Part shown: positions 24,682 through 32,848 of the stretch, one piece after another
How positions within the stretch are numbered: position 1 is the first letter of the stretch
Layout: each line of letters begins with the position of its first letter
Position numbers and translations under genes: made by a program
The notes under the pieces: model-generated
Database searches by the model: none
What the model saw: the letters and a program-made list of their open reading frames with translations, nothing else
Told to the model about the DNA's origin: nothing
DNA from: Pseudomonadota bacterium
GTDB taxonomy: Bacteria > Pseudomonadota > Gammaproteobacteria > Pseudomonadales > Pseudomonadaceae
Length of the DNA: 36,460 nucleotides
Direction: 5' to 3'
NCBI GenBank assembly: GCA_023388335.1
Contig: JAEWGL010000041.1
Location: forward strand, 1-36,460

Positions 24682-26061
24682 TCAGGGCTTGCGCAACACC
24701 TGCACATCCCCCGGCTCCGAGGTCTCGCGCAGGTACTCCTGCAGCGAGTCATCCAGCGCCTGCATCCAGCGGGTATGGTGTGGCACGGCGGCGGTGCCGG
24801 TCATCACCGAGCGGTAGGAGCGGTCGCGGTAGCCCATGATGTCGTGCTTCTTGTCAGCCTTCCATTTGAGGAAGATCTGGTTCACGGCATCGATGTCGAA
24901 GTCTGGATAGTCGGTCTGTCCGATCAGGTGCTGGATGTAGCGACCCTGGAATTCGTACATCGATGCCGTGGTCTCCAGTGCGTCCTCTTCGGCTCGCCAG
25001 CGGGCGCTGTCGGCGCGCATGCTGGCCTGGTCGGGCAGGCGGATGCGGCCAAGCATGTAGTCGCGGGCAAACCAGGCCTGGGCATCGAACATGTTGAAGC
25101 TGTACCACTGGTCTTGCATCCCCAGGTAGATCAGCTGCGGGTTGTTCTCCCACACCACGCCTTGGTACAGGCCCAGTGGCCACAGGCGATTGTTGGTGCG
25201 CAGGCTCAGTTCATCGGGAAGGAAGGGGAAGTGGTGCTGGTAGCCAGTGCAGAGAATGATTGCATCCACGCGCTTGCTTGAACCGTCGGCGAAGAACGCC
25301 ACATCGCCCTCCACCCGCTGCAGTTGTGGGCGTTCCTCCCAGCCCTTGGGCCACTGGTAGCCCATCGCCTGGGTGCGATAGACGCTGGTGATCGAGCGCG
25401 CGCCGTACTTGTAGCACTGCGAACCGATGTCCTCGGCCGAGTAGCTGCTGCCAACGATCAGTACATCCTTGCCGGCGAATTCCAGGGCGTCGCGGAAATC
25501 ATGGGCATGCAGGATACGCCCGGAGAAGCGCTCGAAGCCTGGGAACGCCGGTACATGGGGCGTGGAGAAATGCCCGCTGGCCACCACCACGTAATCGAAT
25601 ACCTGCTCGATGCTCTGGTCGAGTGCGTAGTCGTGGGCGGCGACGGTGAAGGTGCGGCTTTCATCGTCAAATTGCACCGACTTCACGGCCGTATTGAAGC
25701 GGATGTACTGGCGCACCCCGGCCTTGGTCACGCGTCCCTGGATGTAATCCCACAGCACTTCACGCGGTGGATAGGAGGAAATCGGGCGGCCGAAATGCTC
25801 GTCGAAGCTGTAGTCGGCGAACTCCAGGCACTCCTTTGGTCCATTCGACCAGAGGTAGCGGTACATGCTGCCGTGAACCGGTTCGCCGTGCTGGTCCAGG
25901 CCGGTACGCCAGGTGTAGTTCCACATGCCACCCCAGTCGGCCTGCTTCTCGAAGCAGACCACCTCAGGCATGGGCGCGCCCTTGGCATGGGCGGATTGGA
26001 AAGCACGGAGCTGCGCCAGGCCAGAAGGGCCGGCGCCAATGATAGCGACACGAATAGTCAT
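24682..26061 (-). CDS. tmm: Flavin monooxygenase, probable trimethylamine monooxygenase Tmm
   Basis: A 459-residue class B flavin monooxygenase. The FAD-binding motif GAGPSGL is at residues 9-15. The FMO-identifying motif FSGRILHAHDF and the NADPH-binding motif GSSYSAEDIG follow in order. The protein closely resembles bacterial Tmm along its length, for instance at DWGGMWNYTWRTGLDQHGEP, SNGPKECLEFADYSFDEH, GMQDQWYSFNMFDAQAW and SYRSVMTGT. Tmm oxidises trimethylamine to trimethylamine N-oxide (also other small amines or sulfides) using NADPH and O2 in the cytoplasm. This resemblance is from memory of the family. AGGA lies 7 nt before the ATG. No TMAO demethylase (Tdm) or transporter is adjacent, so the onward path is unclear. 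It faces away from vanA, leaving an 837-bp spacer. Confidence 0.75.
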   Translation of the reverse strand: MTIRVAIIGAGPSGLAQLRAFQSAHAKGAPMPEVVCFEKQADWGGMWNYTWRTGLDQHGEPVHGSMYRYLWSNGPKECLEFADYSFDEHFGRPISSYPPREVLWDYIQGRVTKAGVRQYIRFNTAVKSVQFDDESRTFTVAAHDYALDQSIEQVFDYVVVASGHFSTPHVPAFPGFERFSGRILHAHDFRDALEFAGKDVLIVGSSYSAEDIGSQCYKYGARSITSVYRTQAMGYQWPKGWEERPQLQRVEGDVAFFADGSSKRVDAIILCTGYQHHFPFLPDELSLRTNNRLWPLGLYQGVVWENNPQLIYLGMQDQWYSFNMFDAQAWFARDYMLGRIRLPDQASMRADSARWRAEEDALETTASMYEFQGRYIQHLIGQTDYPDFDIDAVNQIFLKWKADKKHDIMGYRDRSYRSVMTGTAAVPHHTRWMQALDDSLQEYLRETSEPGDVQVLRKP

Positions 26062-26680
26062 GGGACGTCCTGTAGAAACTCGGAAGACATGCAAAATCTC
26101 CCCTACCTCGAGCGGCATGGGCCGAGGGCAGAGGAAGCGAACTTCAGGTGTCAGCAGGCCGGTGGAGGCACGGGGCGCTTGCGCTTATGCGCCAGCAGGA
26201 CGTCGCGAGGCGGGATCGACAGCGTGTGGAACAGCGTCGAGAGGAGCAAGCAACCGGAAGAACAGAAAACAGCGGCAGTCGCGGCGGGGAAGGGCCCAGT
26301 TAGCTTGCCGATGGAGTTGGCAAGCGGGCCTGAAGGCCGATGGATACGTGTGGTCTCATGCATGGGGGCAGGTGATGCCTCTTTTCGTTATGGATGCCTT
26401 TCTAGCTATAACGCATCAAGGGCTTTTGTTTCAAGGTTCGTGCGAGAAACCGGGCGCCGTGGGGGTGTGGGTGCGGCGTTGAGGGGGAAACGAAAAACCG
26501 CTAGAGAACCCAATGCTGTGTGGCCGCCGTAAGGCCTTGTAGGAGGCCCTGTGGTAAGGATGATCGCGCTCTCTTGGGATGTTCGTCGTGTCGCTCCAGA
26601 CGCAGCGCGACGATCTCGTTGTACGGATGCATGCAGATCTCGCCGCTCATGGCCCCCTGGCCTTGCCAATTCAGTCAGTG
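26062..26680. other. Region without a recognisable gene between tmm and the van promoter
   Basis: I see no gene I can name. Open frames here are short and lack family features. A hairpin with arms GCTTGCC / GGCAAGC (26303-26325) is extended by GGCCC/GGGCC flanks. A 49-codon leftward frame at 26501-26650 (starting MSGEICMHPYNEIVALRLE) has gene-like codon use in its first part and rare codons afterwards, as a decayed gene end might. The region next to 26061 must contain the tmm promoter, but no convincing -35/-10 or -24/-12 pair is visible. Confidence 0.5.
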
Positions 26681-26758
26681 AGTCTGCCTTCCTGCTACGC
26701 CCGCCTTCCTGCATTTGGGAACCGTAGAACCGATATTGCTGCCGATTCGAAAGCTGGC

Positions 26759-26770
26759 AGTGGATCCATT
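26759..26770. promoter_or_regulatory. Upstream VanR-type operator
   Basis: AGTGGATCCATT contains the palindrome TGGATCCA and matches the second site (26854-26867) in 11 of 12 positions. The VanR operator known from Caulobacter has the related core ATTGGATCCAAT. It lies 96 bp, centre to centre, from the downstream copy. Confidence 0.55.
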
Positions 26771-26853
26771 GGTTATCGTACCGGTCCGATAATCGAACGA
26801 ATATTCGAAGAATAATGCAATGCCGTGATTGACGAGGCAGCATTCTCGCCTTC

Positions 26854-26867
26854 TAATGGATCCATTA
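26854..26867. promoter_or_regulatory. Proximal VanR-type operator of vanAB
   Basis: TAATGGATCCATTA is a perfect 14-bp palindrome 31 bp before the vanA ATG. It shares the TGGATCCA core of the known VanR operator, and the vanR gene lies at the other end of vanAB. A weak -10-like AATAAT (26811-26816) lies upstream, so a repressor here would block transcription early. Confidence 0.65.
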
Positions 26868-26898
26868 AATAAAAACAAGCCATAGCCTGGAGATGTCC

Positions 26899-27957
26899 AT
26901 GTACCCCAAAAACACCTGGTACGTTGCCTGCACTGCCGACGAAATCACGGACAAGCCTCTAGGACGGCAGATTTGCGGCGAGAAAATGGTTTTTTACCGA
27001 GGCCTGGAAGGCAAGGTCTTGGCGATCGAAGACTTCTGTCCGCACCGCGGCGCGCCGTTGTCACTGGGCTATGTCGAAGACGGCAACCTGGTGTGCGGTT
27101 ATCACGGCCTGGTGATGGGCTGCGATGGCAAGACTGTCGCCATGCCCGGGCAGCGGGTACGTGGTTTTCCGTGCAACAAAACCTTCGCCGCGGTCGAACG
27201 CTATGGCTTTGTCTGGGTCTGGCCCGGTGACCAGGCTCAGGCCGACCCGGCTCTGATCCATCACTTGGAATGGGCCGTCAGTGAAGACTGGGCCTACGGT
27301 GGTGGGCTTTTCCACATCGGTTGCGATTACCGCCTGATGATCGACAACCTGATGGACCTGACCCACGAAACCTATGTCCACGCCTCCAGTATCGGTCAGA
27401 AGGAAATCGACGAAGCGCCGCCAGTGACCACGGTCGAAGGCGACGAAGTGGTCACCGCCCGGCACATGGAAAACATCATGGCTCCGCCATTCTGGCGCAT
27501 GGCCCTGCGCGGCAACAACCTGGCCGACGACGTGCCCGTGGACCGCTGGCAGATCTGCCGCTTCACCCCGCCCAGCCATGTATTGATCGAAGTCGGTGTA
27601 GCCCACGCTGGCAAGGGTGGCTACCACGCTGAGCCGCAGTTCAAGGCGTCGAGCATTGTCGTCGACTTTATCACCCCAGAGACCGACACCTCGATCTGGT
27701 ACTTCTGGGGTATGGCGCGCAACTTCAACCCGCAGGACCAGGAACTGACCATGAGCATTCGCGAAGGTCAGGGCAAGATCTTCAGCGAAGACTTGGAAAT
27801 GCTCGAACGCCAGCAACAGAACCTGCTTGCACACCCGACACGTAACCTGCTCAAGCTCAATATCGACGCCGGTGGCGTGCAGTCGCGCCGGGTTCTGGAA
27901 CGCCTGATCGCTCAAGAGTCCACACCACCAACAGCCCTAATCGCCTCGGCAAAGTAG
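26899..27957 (+). CDS. vanA: Vanillate O-demethylase oxygenase subunit VanA
   Basis: A 352-residue Rieske non-haem iron oxygenase. With VanB it converts vanillate, NADH and O2 to protocatechuate and formaldehyde. The Rieske cluster ligands are Cys47/His49 (CPHRG) and Cys66/His69 (CGYHG). The mononuclear iron site is in NLMDLTHETYVHAS, with the bridging Asp just before the two His. The frame allows an ATG at 26893, but GGAG touches that codon directly, whereas it is 6 nt from the ATG at 26899. The latter also gives the standard N-terminus MYPKNTWYVACTADEI. It is the first gene of vanAB and is preceded by two VanR-type operators. Confidence 0.96.
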   Translation: MYPKNTWYVACTADEITDKPLGRQICGEKMVFYRGLEGKVLAIEDFCPHRGAPLSLGYVEDGNLVCGYHGLVMGCDGKTVAMPGQRVRGFPCNKTFAAVERYGFVWVWPGDQAQADPALIHHLEWAVSEDWAYGGGLFHIGCDYRLMIDNLMDLTHETYVHASSIGQKEIDEAPPVTTVEGDEVVTARHMENIMAPPFWRMALRGNNLADDVPVDRWQICRFTPPSHVLIEVGVAHAGKGGYHAEPQFKASSIVVDFITPETDTSIWYFWGMARNFNPQDQELTMSIREGQGKIFSEDLEMLERQQQNLLAHPTRNLLKLNIDAGGVQSRRVLERLIAQESTPPTALIASAK

Positions 27958-28063
27958 TCCTGCTTACGAGGTGCGGCACCGCGCCGCGCCTCAGCCCTGC
28001 GTGCGCCTGTTCAGACAACAACCAGAAGTGACCACCCCGGTGGCAACACTCAAAGGACCGACC

Positions 28064-29014
28064 ATGATCGAAGTGTTGGTGGTATCCCGTAATAACGAAG
28101 CCCAGGACATCTGCAGCTATGAACTGGCCAGTGTCGATAGCAGTCCATTGCCCGGCTTCAGTGCTGGCGCCCATATCGATGTGCACTTGCCTAATGGCCT
28201 GGTTCGCCAATATTCGCTGTGCAATCACCCTGAAGAACGCCATCGCTACCTGATCGGCGTACTCAAGGACCCCACCTCTCGCGGTGGCTCGGCGAGCTTG
28301 CATGCACAGATCCAGGTCGGTAGCCGGCTGTACATCAGCGAACCGCGCAATCTGTTCCCGCTAGTGCATGAAGCCACGCGCAGCCTGCTGTTCGCTGGCG
28401 GTATCGGCATCACCCCGATCCTGTGCATGGCTGAGCGTCTGGCTCACATCGGTGCCGACTTCGAACTGCACTACTGCGCCCGCTCCAGCGAACGCGCAGC
28501 CTTTGTTTCGCGCCTCAAGGACTCGCCGTTTGCCGAGCGGGTATTCCTGCATTTCGATGAACAACCGCAGACCATGCTGGAGGCCGCAAAGGTGTTGGCC
28601 ACTCCCCAGGACAACGTGCATTTGTATGTCTGCGGCCCTGCCGGCTTCATGCAGCATGTGCTGGATACCGCCCGCAGTCAGGACTGGCGCGAGGACTGCC
28701 TGCACCGCGAATACTTTGCCGCGGTGCCGATGGATAGCAGCAACGATGGCAGCTTCTCGGTCAAGCTCGGCAGCACTGGCCAGGTCTTCGAGATCCCGGC
28801 CGACAAAAGCGTGGTCCAGGTGCTGCAGCAACATGGCATCGAGATCGCCATGTCCTGCGAACAGGGGATCTGTGGAACCTGCCTGACTCGGGTACTGGAG
28901 GGCGTGCCGGAGCACCGCGATCTATTTCTGACCGAGGATGAACAAGCCCTCAACGACCAGTTCACCCCGTGCTGCTCACGCTCGAAAACGCCGCTGCTGG
29001 TGCTGGATATCTGA
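28064..29014 (+). CDS. vanB: Vanillate O-demethylase reductase subunit VanB
   Basis: A 316-residue phthalate-dioxygenase-reductase-type protein that passes electrons from NADH through FMN and a 2Fe-2S centre to the VanA Rieske cluster. In order it has a flavin domain (RQYSLCNHPEE), an NAD-binding domain (LLFAGGIGITPILCMAERL, YVCGPAGFM) and a C-terminal plant-type ferredoxin with Cys265, Cys270 and Cys273 (CEQGICGTC) plus a later cysteine near residue 303. I chose the ATG at 28064 because AAAGGA lies 6 nt upstream and it begins the family N-terminus (MIEVLVVSRNN). It is separated from vanA by 106 bp with no terminator. It is convergent with vanR, with stops 7 nt apart. Confidence 0.95.
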   Translation: MIEVLVVSRNNEAQDICSYELASVDSSPLPGFSAGAHIDVHLPNGLVRQYSLCNHPEERHRYLIGVLKDPTSRGGSASLHAQIQVGSRLYISEPRNLFPLVHEATRSLLFAGGIGITPILCMAERLAHIGADFELHYCARSSERAAFVSRLKDSPFAERVFLHFDEQPQTMLEAAKVLATPQDNVHLYVCGPAGFMQHVLDTARSQDWREDCLHREYFAAVPMDSSNDGSFSVKLGSTGQVFEIPADKSVVQVLQQHGIEIAMSCEQGICGTCLTRVLEGVPEHRDLFLTEDEQALNDQFTPCCSRSKTPLLVLDI

Positions 29015-29021
29015 AGACCGC

Positions 29022-29735
29022 TCACTGAGCGCGCAGAATCACCTTCATCCGCTCATCGGCGGTGGCCGCGCCGAACACCTCGGCATAACGCAAGGTGGCA
29101 TTGGCGTGTTCGCGCATGATCGCCTCGGCCCTCGCGCCCTGGCGATTGATCAGAGCATCGAACACTGAATGGTGCTGCATATGGGCGTAGTTGAAGCGTC
29201 GGTATTCGCGGGCCAGGTCCTTGCGATCCACCGCTAGCGCAGTGACCGAAGCGAAGGGCAGGTGGTCGTTGCGCGACAGGGCATCGGCGATTGCCGGGTT
29301 GTGGCTGCCTTCGACTATGACCTGGTGGAAGCGCATGTTGAGGTCGTGATAGAGCGCCAGATCATCCTCGGTGACATAGCCCTTGTCGAACAACTGGTCG
29401 CCCTGGGCCAGGCATAATTCCAATGCCGCTCTCGCCGTATCGGACAAACCTCGTTCGGCAGCCTGGCGCGCCGCCAGGCCTTCAAGCACGCCGCGCACCT
29501 CAACCGCACCGGCGATGTCGTCGGCGCTGACAGAGCGCACCTGAAACCCGCGACCGCCAAAGCGCACCAGCAGGCCTTCCTGCTCCAGCGTGCGAAACGC
29601 CATGCGCACCGGCATGCGCGATACCCCGAACAGCTCGGCTGTGGGAATTTCCATCAGCCGTTCGCCCGCCGCCAGCTCGCCCGAGGCGATCATTTTGCGT
29701 AGCGCGACCAGCACCATTTGACCGGGCTTACTCAT
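29022..29735 (-). CDS. vanR: GntR-family (FCD) repressor VanR
   Basis: A 237-residue FadR-subfamily regulator. The N-terminal winged helix (about 7-70) reads IASGELAAGERLMEIPTAELFGVSRMPVRMAFRTLEQEGLL. The C-terminal all-helical FCD domain (about 78-225) supplies effector binding, with the metal-binding residues expected in DLNMRFHQVIV and later histidines (MQHHSVFDAL). Adjacent to vanB, it is most simply the vanillate-responsive repressor of vanAB, acting at the palindromes before vanA. The upstream 29736-29992 spacer holds a plausible promoter (AT-rich, TAAATATAT on the minus strand) but no copy of the TGGATCCA palindrome, so autoregulation through that site is not evident. Confidence 0.87.
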   Translation of the reverse strand: MSKPGQMVLVALRKMIASGELAAGERLMEIPTAELFGVSRMPVRMAFRTLEQEGLLVRFGGRGFQVRSVSADDIAGAVEVRGVLEGLAARQAAERGLSDTARAALELCLAQGDQLFDKGYVTEDDLALYHDLNMRFHQVIVEGSHNPAIADALSRNDHLPFASVTALAVDRKDLAREYRRFNYAHMQHHSVFDALINRQGARAEAIMREHANATLRYAEVFGAATADERMKVILRAQ

Positions 29736-29992
29736 CCAGGCACTTCCAGAAAAGATGAAGGGCCATAGTAACGCAAGCCTTGTGCCAGCTGCATCCCGTG
29801 GTGCCCTGATCGCTGGCCTTCAAGCGCTTTGGAACAAGCGTTAATGCGTTGATTCAGAAAGGATATATTTACCCTCTGTAGATCAATGCAGCCTCCTCGC
29901 GTTCTCTGCGCAAACAGTGCGGCGACGAAGACGCGGCGGGTAGCCTACAAGTCTGCTGCAGGATGCGGCTTGCCCACGAGCGTCCAGAGCGC

Positions 29993-31243
29993 CTAGAGCG
30001 AAAGCGGGTAGGCGATGATCAACCGGGTCTGGTCGAAATCGCTATTGAAGCTGCGCCGGTTAGTGGAGTTGTTCAGGCGCACGCTGAGGTTTTTCAGGCT
30101 GCCGCTCTGGAGGACGTAGCTCAGTTCAATGTCTCGCTCCCATTCCTTGCCATTGCTGCCCGCCTTGGTAGTGGCATTGTCGCCATGACCGTAACGCACC
30201 ATCGCCAGCAAACCGGGCACGCCCATCGCGACAAAGTTATAGTCGTAGCGCGCCTGCCAGGAACGCTCGTCGGCGTTGCTGAAGTTGCCATTGAACATGT
30301 CGTTGCCCAAGGTCCGGCCGCTGCTGCCGTAGACCGACATCCACGGGCTGTCGCCACTGACTTTCTGCAGACCCAGGTACAAGGTGTGGCCGGCGATGGC
30401 CGCCGAAAACAAGCCATAGGCGGTGCGGCTCTGGATATCACCGATGCGCGCATCGCCGTCATCCTTATCGATGAAATAGCCGAGGTTGGCCCCCAAGACC
30501 CAGCCGCCTACCGGCTGCTTGTGCTGCAGGTTGAAATAGCTTTGCTGATAGATGTCTTCAAGCTGCGAGTGCCAGACCCCGATCAGGGTGCGCTGCTGGT
30601 TGAAGAGGTACTCGCCACCGGCGTAGTTGAACGCATCGGAGGTCACCCCCGGCGCAGCCCAGGCCGAGAGGTCCTGCATGTCCGAGGAGTTACGCAGGCT
30701 CACCGACGTGTACTGCCCGGCCTGCACGCTCAGGCCGGCAATCTCGCGGGAGTCGAGCATGGCCCCGCGCAAGGTCTGCGGCAGCAAACGTCCATCGTCG
30801 TAACGCAGCAGTGGAATGTCCGGCAGCAGTTCGCCGACTTTGATCTCGGTGGCGGAAATACGCATTTTCCCCGCGACCCCGACGCGCCCGAAACTATCTG
30901 CCGCGCGTCCGTCATCATGCACCGGCAACAGCTCGGAACCGCTGAGGGCGCTACTGCTGTCGAGCTTGACGCCAAACATGGCGATGCCGTCCAGACCGAA
31001 GCCGACCGTGCCCGACGTATAGCCGGAATTGAACTTGAGAATTGCTCCCTGCGCCCACTCCTCGACCTGGCTTTGGGGCGCGCCTGGATCGCGAAAATCC
31101 CTGTTGAAGTAATAGTTGCGCAGCAGCAGACCGGTCTTGGCGTCCTCAAGGAAACCGCCATCGGCGGCCAATGCCGGCAGGCTTAGACCCGAGGCCATGA
31201 CAGCCCCGAGCAGCGAGCGGGTGAAGGTGAGGTGAGTGCTCAT
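29993..31243 (-). CDS. OprD-family porin, probable aromatic-acid (vanillate) channel
   Basis: A 416-residue outer-membrane protein. It has a signal peptide (SLLGAVMASGLSLPALA), the OprD N-terminus GFLEDAKTGLLLRNYYFNRDF, beta-strand alternation throughout, and a C-terminal barrel end RLIIAYPLSL. Its closest functional kind is probably the OpdK group, known for vanillate and benzoate uptake; this is inferred from setting (between vanR and an aromatic aldehyde dehydrogenase) rather than from channel residues. The start has GGAG 10 nt upstream. A terminator separates it from the upstream mdlC-MFS-aldehyde dehydrogenase group, so it has its own promoter. Confidence 0.85.
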   Translation of the reverse strand: MSTHLTFTRSLLGAVMASGLSLPALAADGGFLEDAKTGLLLRNYYFNRDFRDPGAPQSQVEEWAQGAILKFNSGYTSGTVGFGLDGIAMFGVKLDSSSALSGSELLPVHDDGRAADSFGRVGVAGKMRISATEIKVGELLPDIPLLRYDDGRLLPQTLRGAMLDSREIAGLSVQAGQYTSVSLRNSSDMQDLSAWAAPGVTSDAFNYAGGEYLFNQQRTLIGVWHSQLEDIYQQSYFNLQHKQPVGGWVLGANLGYFIDKDDGDARIGDIQSRTAYGLFSAAIAGHTLYLGLQKVSGDSPWMSVYGSSGRTLGNDMFNGNFSNADERSWQARYDYNFVAMGVPGLLAMVRYGHGDNATTKAGSNGKEWERDIELSYVLQSGSLKNLSVRLNNSTNRRSFNSDFDQTRLIIAYPLSL

Positions 31244-31318
31244 TATTATTGTTCTCCGTTTGTCATGGGCGCAGCCGCTCCCTGGCAGGCCAGCAAGGGC
31301 CCGCCGGGCAATGGCGGC

Positions 31319-31342
31319 AAAAAAAGCCCGGCGCGGCCGGGC
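31319..31342 (-). terminator. Rho-independent terminator after the aldehyde dehydrogenase gene
   Basis: Read on the minus strand, GCCCGGC / GCCGGGC (7-bp stem, 3-nt loop) is followed by seven T. It ends the mdlC-MFS-aldehyde dehydrogenase transcript 21 nt after the dehydrogenase stop. Confidence 0.9.
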
Positions 31343-31363
31343 GTCGATCAGCCGGCTAACGCA

Positions 31364-32827
31364 TCAAAAGGGATACTGACGTGGGCGGTGCTGTACGCTG
31401 ATCCAATGATCGCGGGTGAACTCTTCGATTGCCCAGTCGCCATTGAAACGCCCGAGCCCTGAGTTCTTTTCACCGCCGAAGGGCGCGTTGGCCTCATCGT
31501 TCACCGGAATGTCGTTGATATGCGTCATGCCGGCGCGCACCTGCCGGGCAAAGCCCACCGCACGCTCCAGGCTGGCGCTGAACACTGCGCTGGACAGGCC
31601 AAACTCACTGGCATTGGCCAATTCCAGGGCGTGCGACTCATCGCGTGCGCGCATTAGCCCTACCAGCGGGCCGAAGATCTCGTTACGCGCCAGGTCCATG
31701 TCTACCGTGACTTCGCCATACACATGGGGCGCCAGTAGATTGCCGTTGCTGCCACCCTCGAACAACGGCTCGGCGCCTTGAGCGCGGGCCAGTTCGATTT
31801 TCTTCTGCAGCCCTTGCAACTGTCGCGCGTTGATCACCGGGCCGATCACGGTTTCCTGCAATTGCGGATCGCCGACCTTCAGGCCCTTGACCCGCTCGAC
31901 GAAGCGTTCGGCAAAGGCCTCATACAGACTGTTGTCGATGATGATGCGGTTGACCGCCATGCAGATCTGCCCTTGGTGCAGAAACTTGCCGAACACCGCC
32001 GCGTTCACCGCCTGCTCTAGGTCGGCGTCGGCCAAGACCACGAACGGGCTGTTGCCGCCCAGCTCCAGGGCCACATGCTTGAGGTGTTCGCCGCCACTGG
32101 CGATACGGCCGATGCCACGACCTACCGGGGTCGAACCGGTAAAGGTGATCAGCGACGGCAGCGGATGTTCTACAAAGGCATCACCAATCTCGCTGCCCGC
32201 ACCGACCACTACGCTCAGCACCCCTGCTGGTAGCCCGGCCTCTTCGAAAATCCGCGCCAGCAGCAGGCCGCCGCATACTGGTGTATCGCTGGCCGGCTTG
32301 ACCACCACCGCATTGCCCAAGGCCAAGGCCGGAGCGATGGAGCGCTGGGTCAGGTGCAGGGGGAAGTTCCACGGGCTAATGACCCCGACCACCCCCAACG
32401 CGCTGCGATAGACACGGCTCTCCTTGCCCTGTACATCGGACTCGACAATGCGCCCATGGACCCGCGCCGGAAAGGACGCCGACTCCAGGGCGATGGCCCG
32501 CGCCGCGCCCCATTCCAGTTGCGCCTTGAGCCGGGTACTGCCGGACTCGCGAATGATCCAGTCGATGATTTCTTCGCGGCGCCGGTCGAACACCGCCACC
32601 ACTTGATGCAACACTGCTGCCCGCGCCGACGGCCCGAGTGCCGCCCATTGCGGCTGGACCCGCGCGGCCTCGCGATAGGCGGCGTCGAGGTCGGCGCGGT
32701 TGGCCTGGGGTATCTCCAGCAATAGCGCGCCGTCGAATGGGTTGCTCACCCGCAGATTCTTGCCGGCGGCGCCGCTGCGCCATTGGCCGGCAATCGGTTG
32801 CAGATGAAAGTCGCAGTAATAAGTCAT
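31364..32827 (-). CDS. Aromatic aldehyde dehydrogenase (benzaldehyde/vanillin type)
   Basis: A 487-residue NAD(P)-dependent aldehyde dehydrogenase. Catalytic parts are Glu255 (ELGGNSP) and the nucleophile Cys289 (GQICMAVNR), with the oxyanion/cofactor segment SPWNFPLHLTQRSIAPALALG and TGSTPVGRGIG. The closing PFGGEKNSGLGRFNGDW is typical of the benzaldehyde/vanillin dehydrogenase group of pseudomonads. It differs from MdlD of the classical mandelate operon, which is a shorter class 3 enzyme. It follows the MFS gene by 21 nt with AAGGAG 7 nt before its ATG, in the order mdlC-transporter-dehydrogenase. It would oxidise the aldehyde made by MdlC to the acid. Whether benzaldehyde, 4-hydroxybenzaldehyde or vanillin is preferred is not readable. 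Confidence 0.88.
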   Translation of the reverse strand: MTYYCDFHLQPIAGQWRSGAAGKNLRVSNPFDGALLLEIPQANRADLDAAYREAARVQPQWAALGPSARAAVLHQVVAVFDRRREEIIDWIIRESGSTRLKAQLEWGAARAIALESASFPARVHGRIVESDVQGKESRVYRSALGVVGVISPWNFPLHLTQRSIAPALALGNAVVVKPASDTPVCGGLLLARIFEEAGLPAGVLSVVVGAGSEIGDAFVEHPLPSLITFTGSTPVGRGIGRIASGGEHLKHVALELGGNSPFVVLADADLEQAVNAAVFGKFLHQGQICMAVNRIIIDNSLYEAFAERFVERVKGLKVGDPQLQETVIGPVINARQLQGLQKKIELARAQGAEPLFEGGSNGNLLAPHVYGEVTVDMDLARNEIFGPLVGLMRARDESHALELANASEFGLSSAVFSASLERAVGFARQVRAGMTHINDIPVNDEANAPFGGEKNSGLGRFNGDWAIEEFTRDHWISVQHRPRQYPF

Positions 32828-32848
32828 GGAGGGCTCCTTGAGATAGGT

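Noticed and set aside
26151..26363. A 70-codon leftward frame with a hydrophobic middle upstream of tmm
   Set aside because: No Shine-Dalgarno, no family features; the hydrophobic stretch is short and could arise by chance.
26893..26898. Upstream ATG of vanA (MSMYPKN...)
   Set aside because: GGAG abuts this ATG directly, too close for use, but is correctly spaced for the ATG at 26899, which gives the standard VanA N-terminus.
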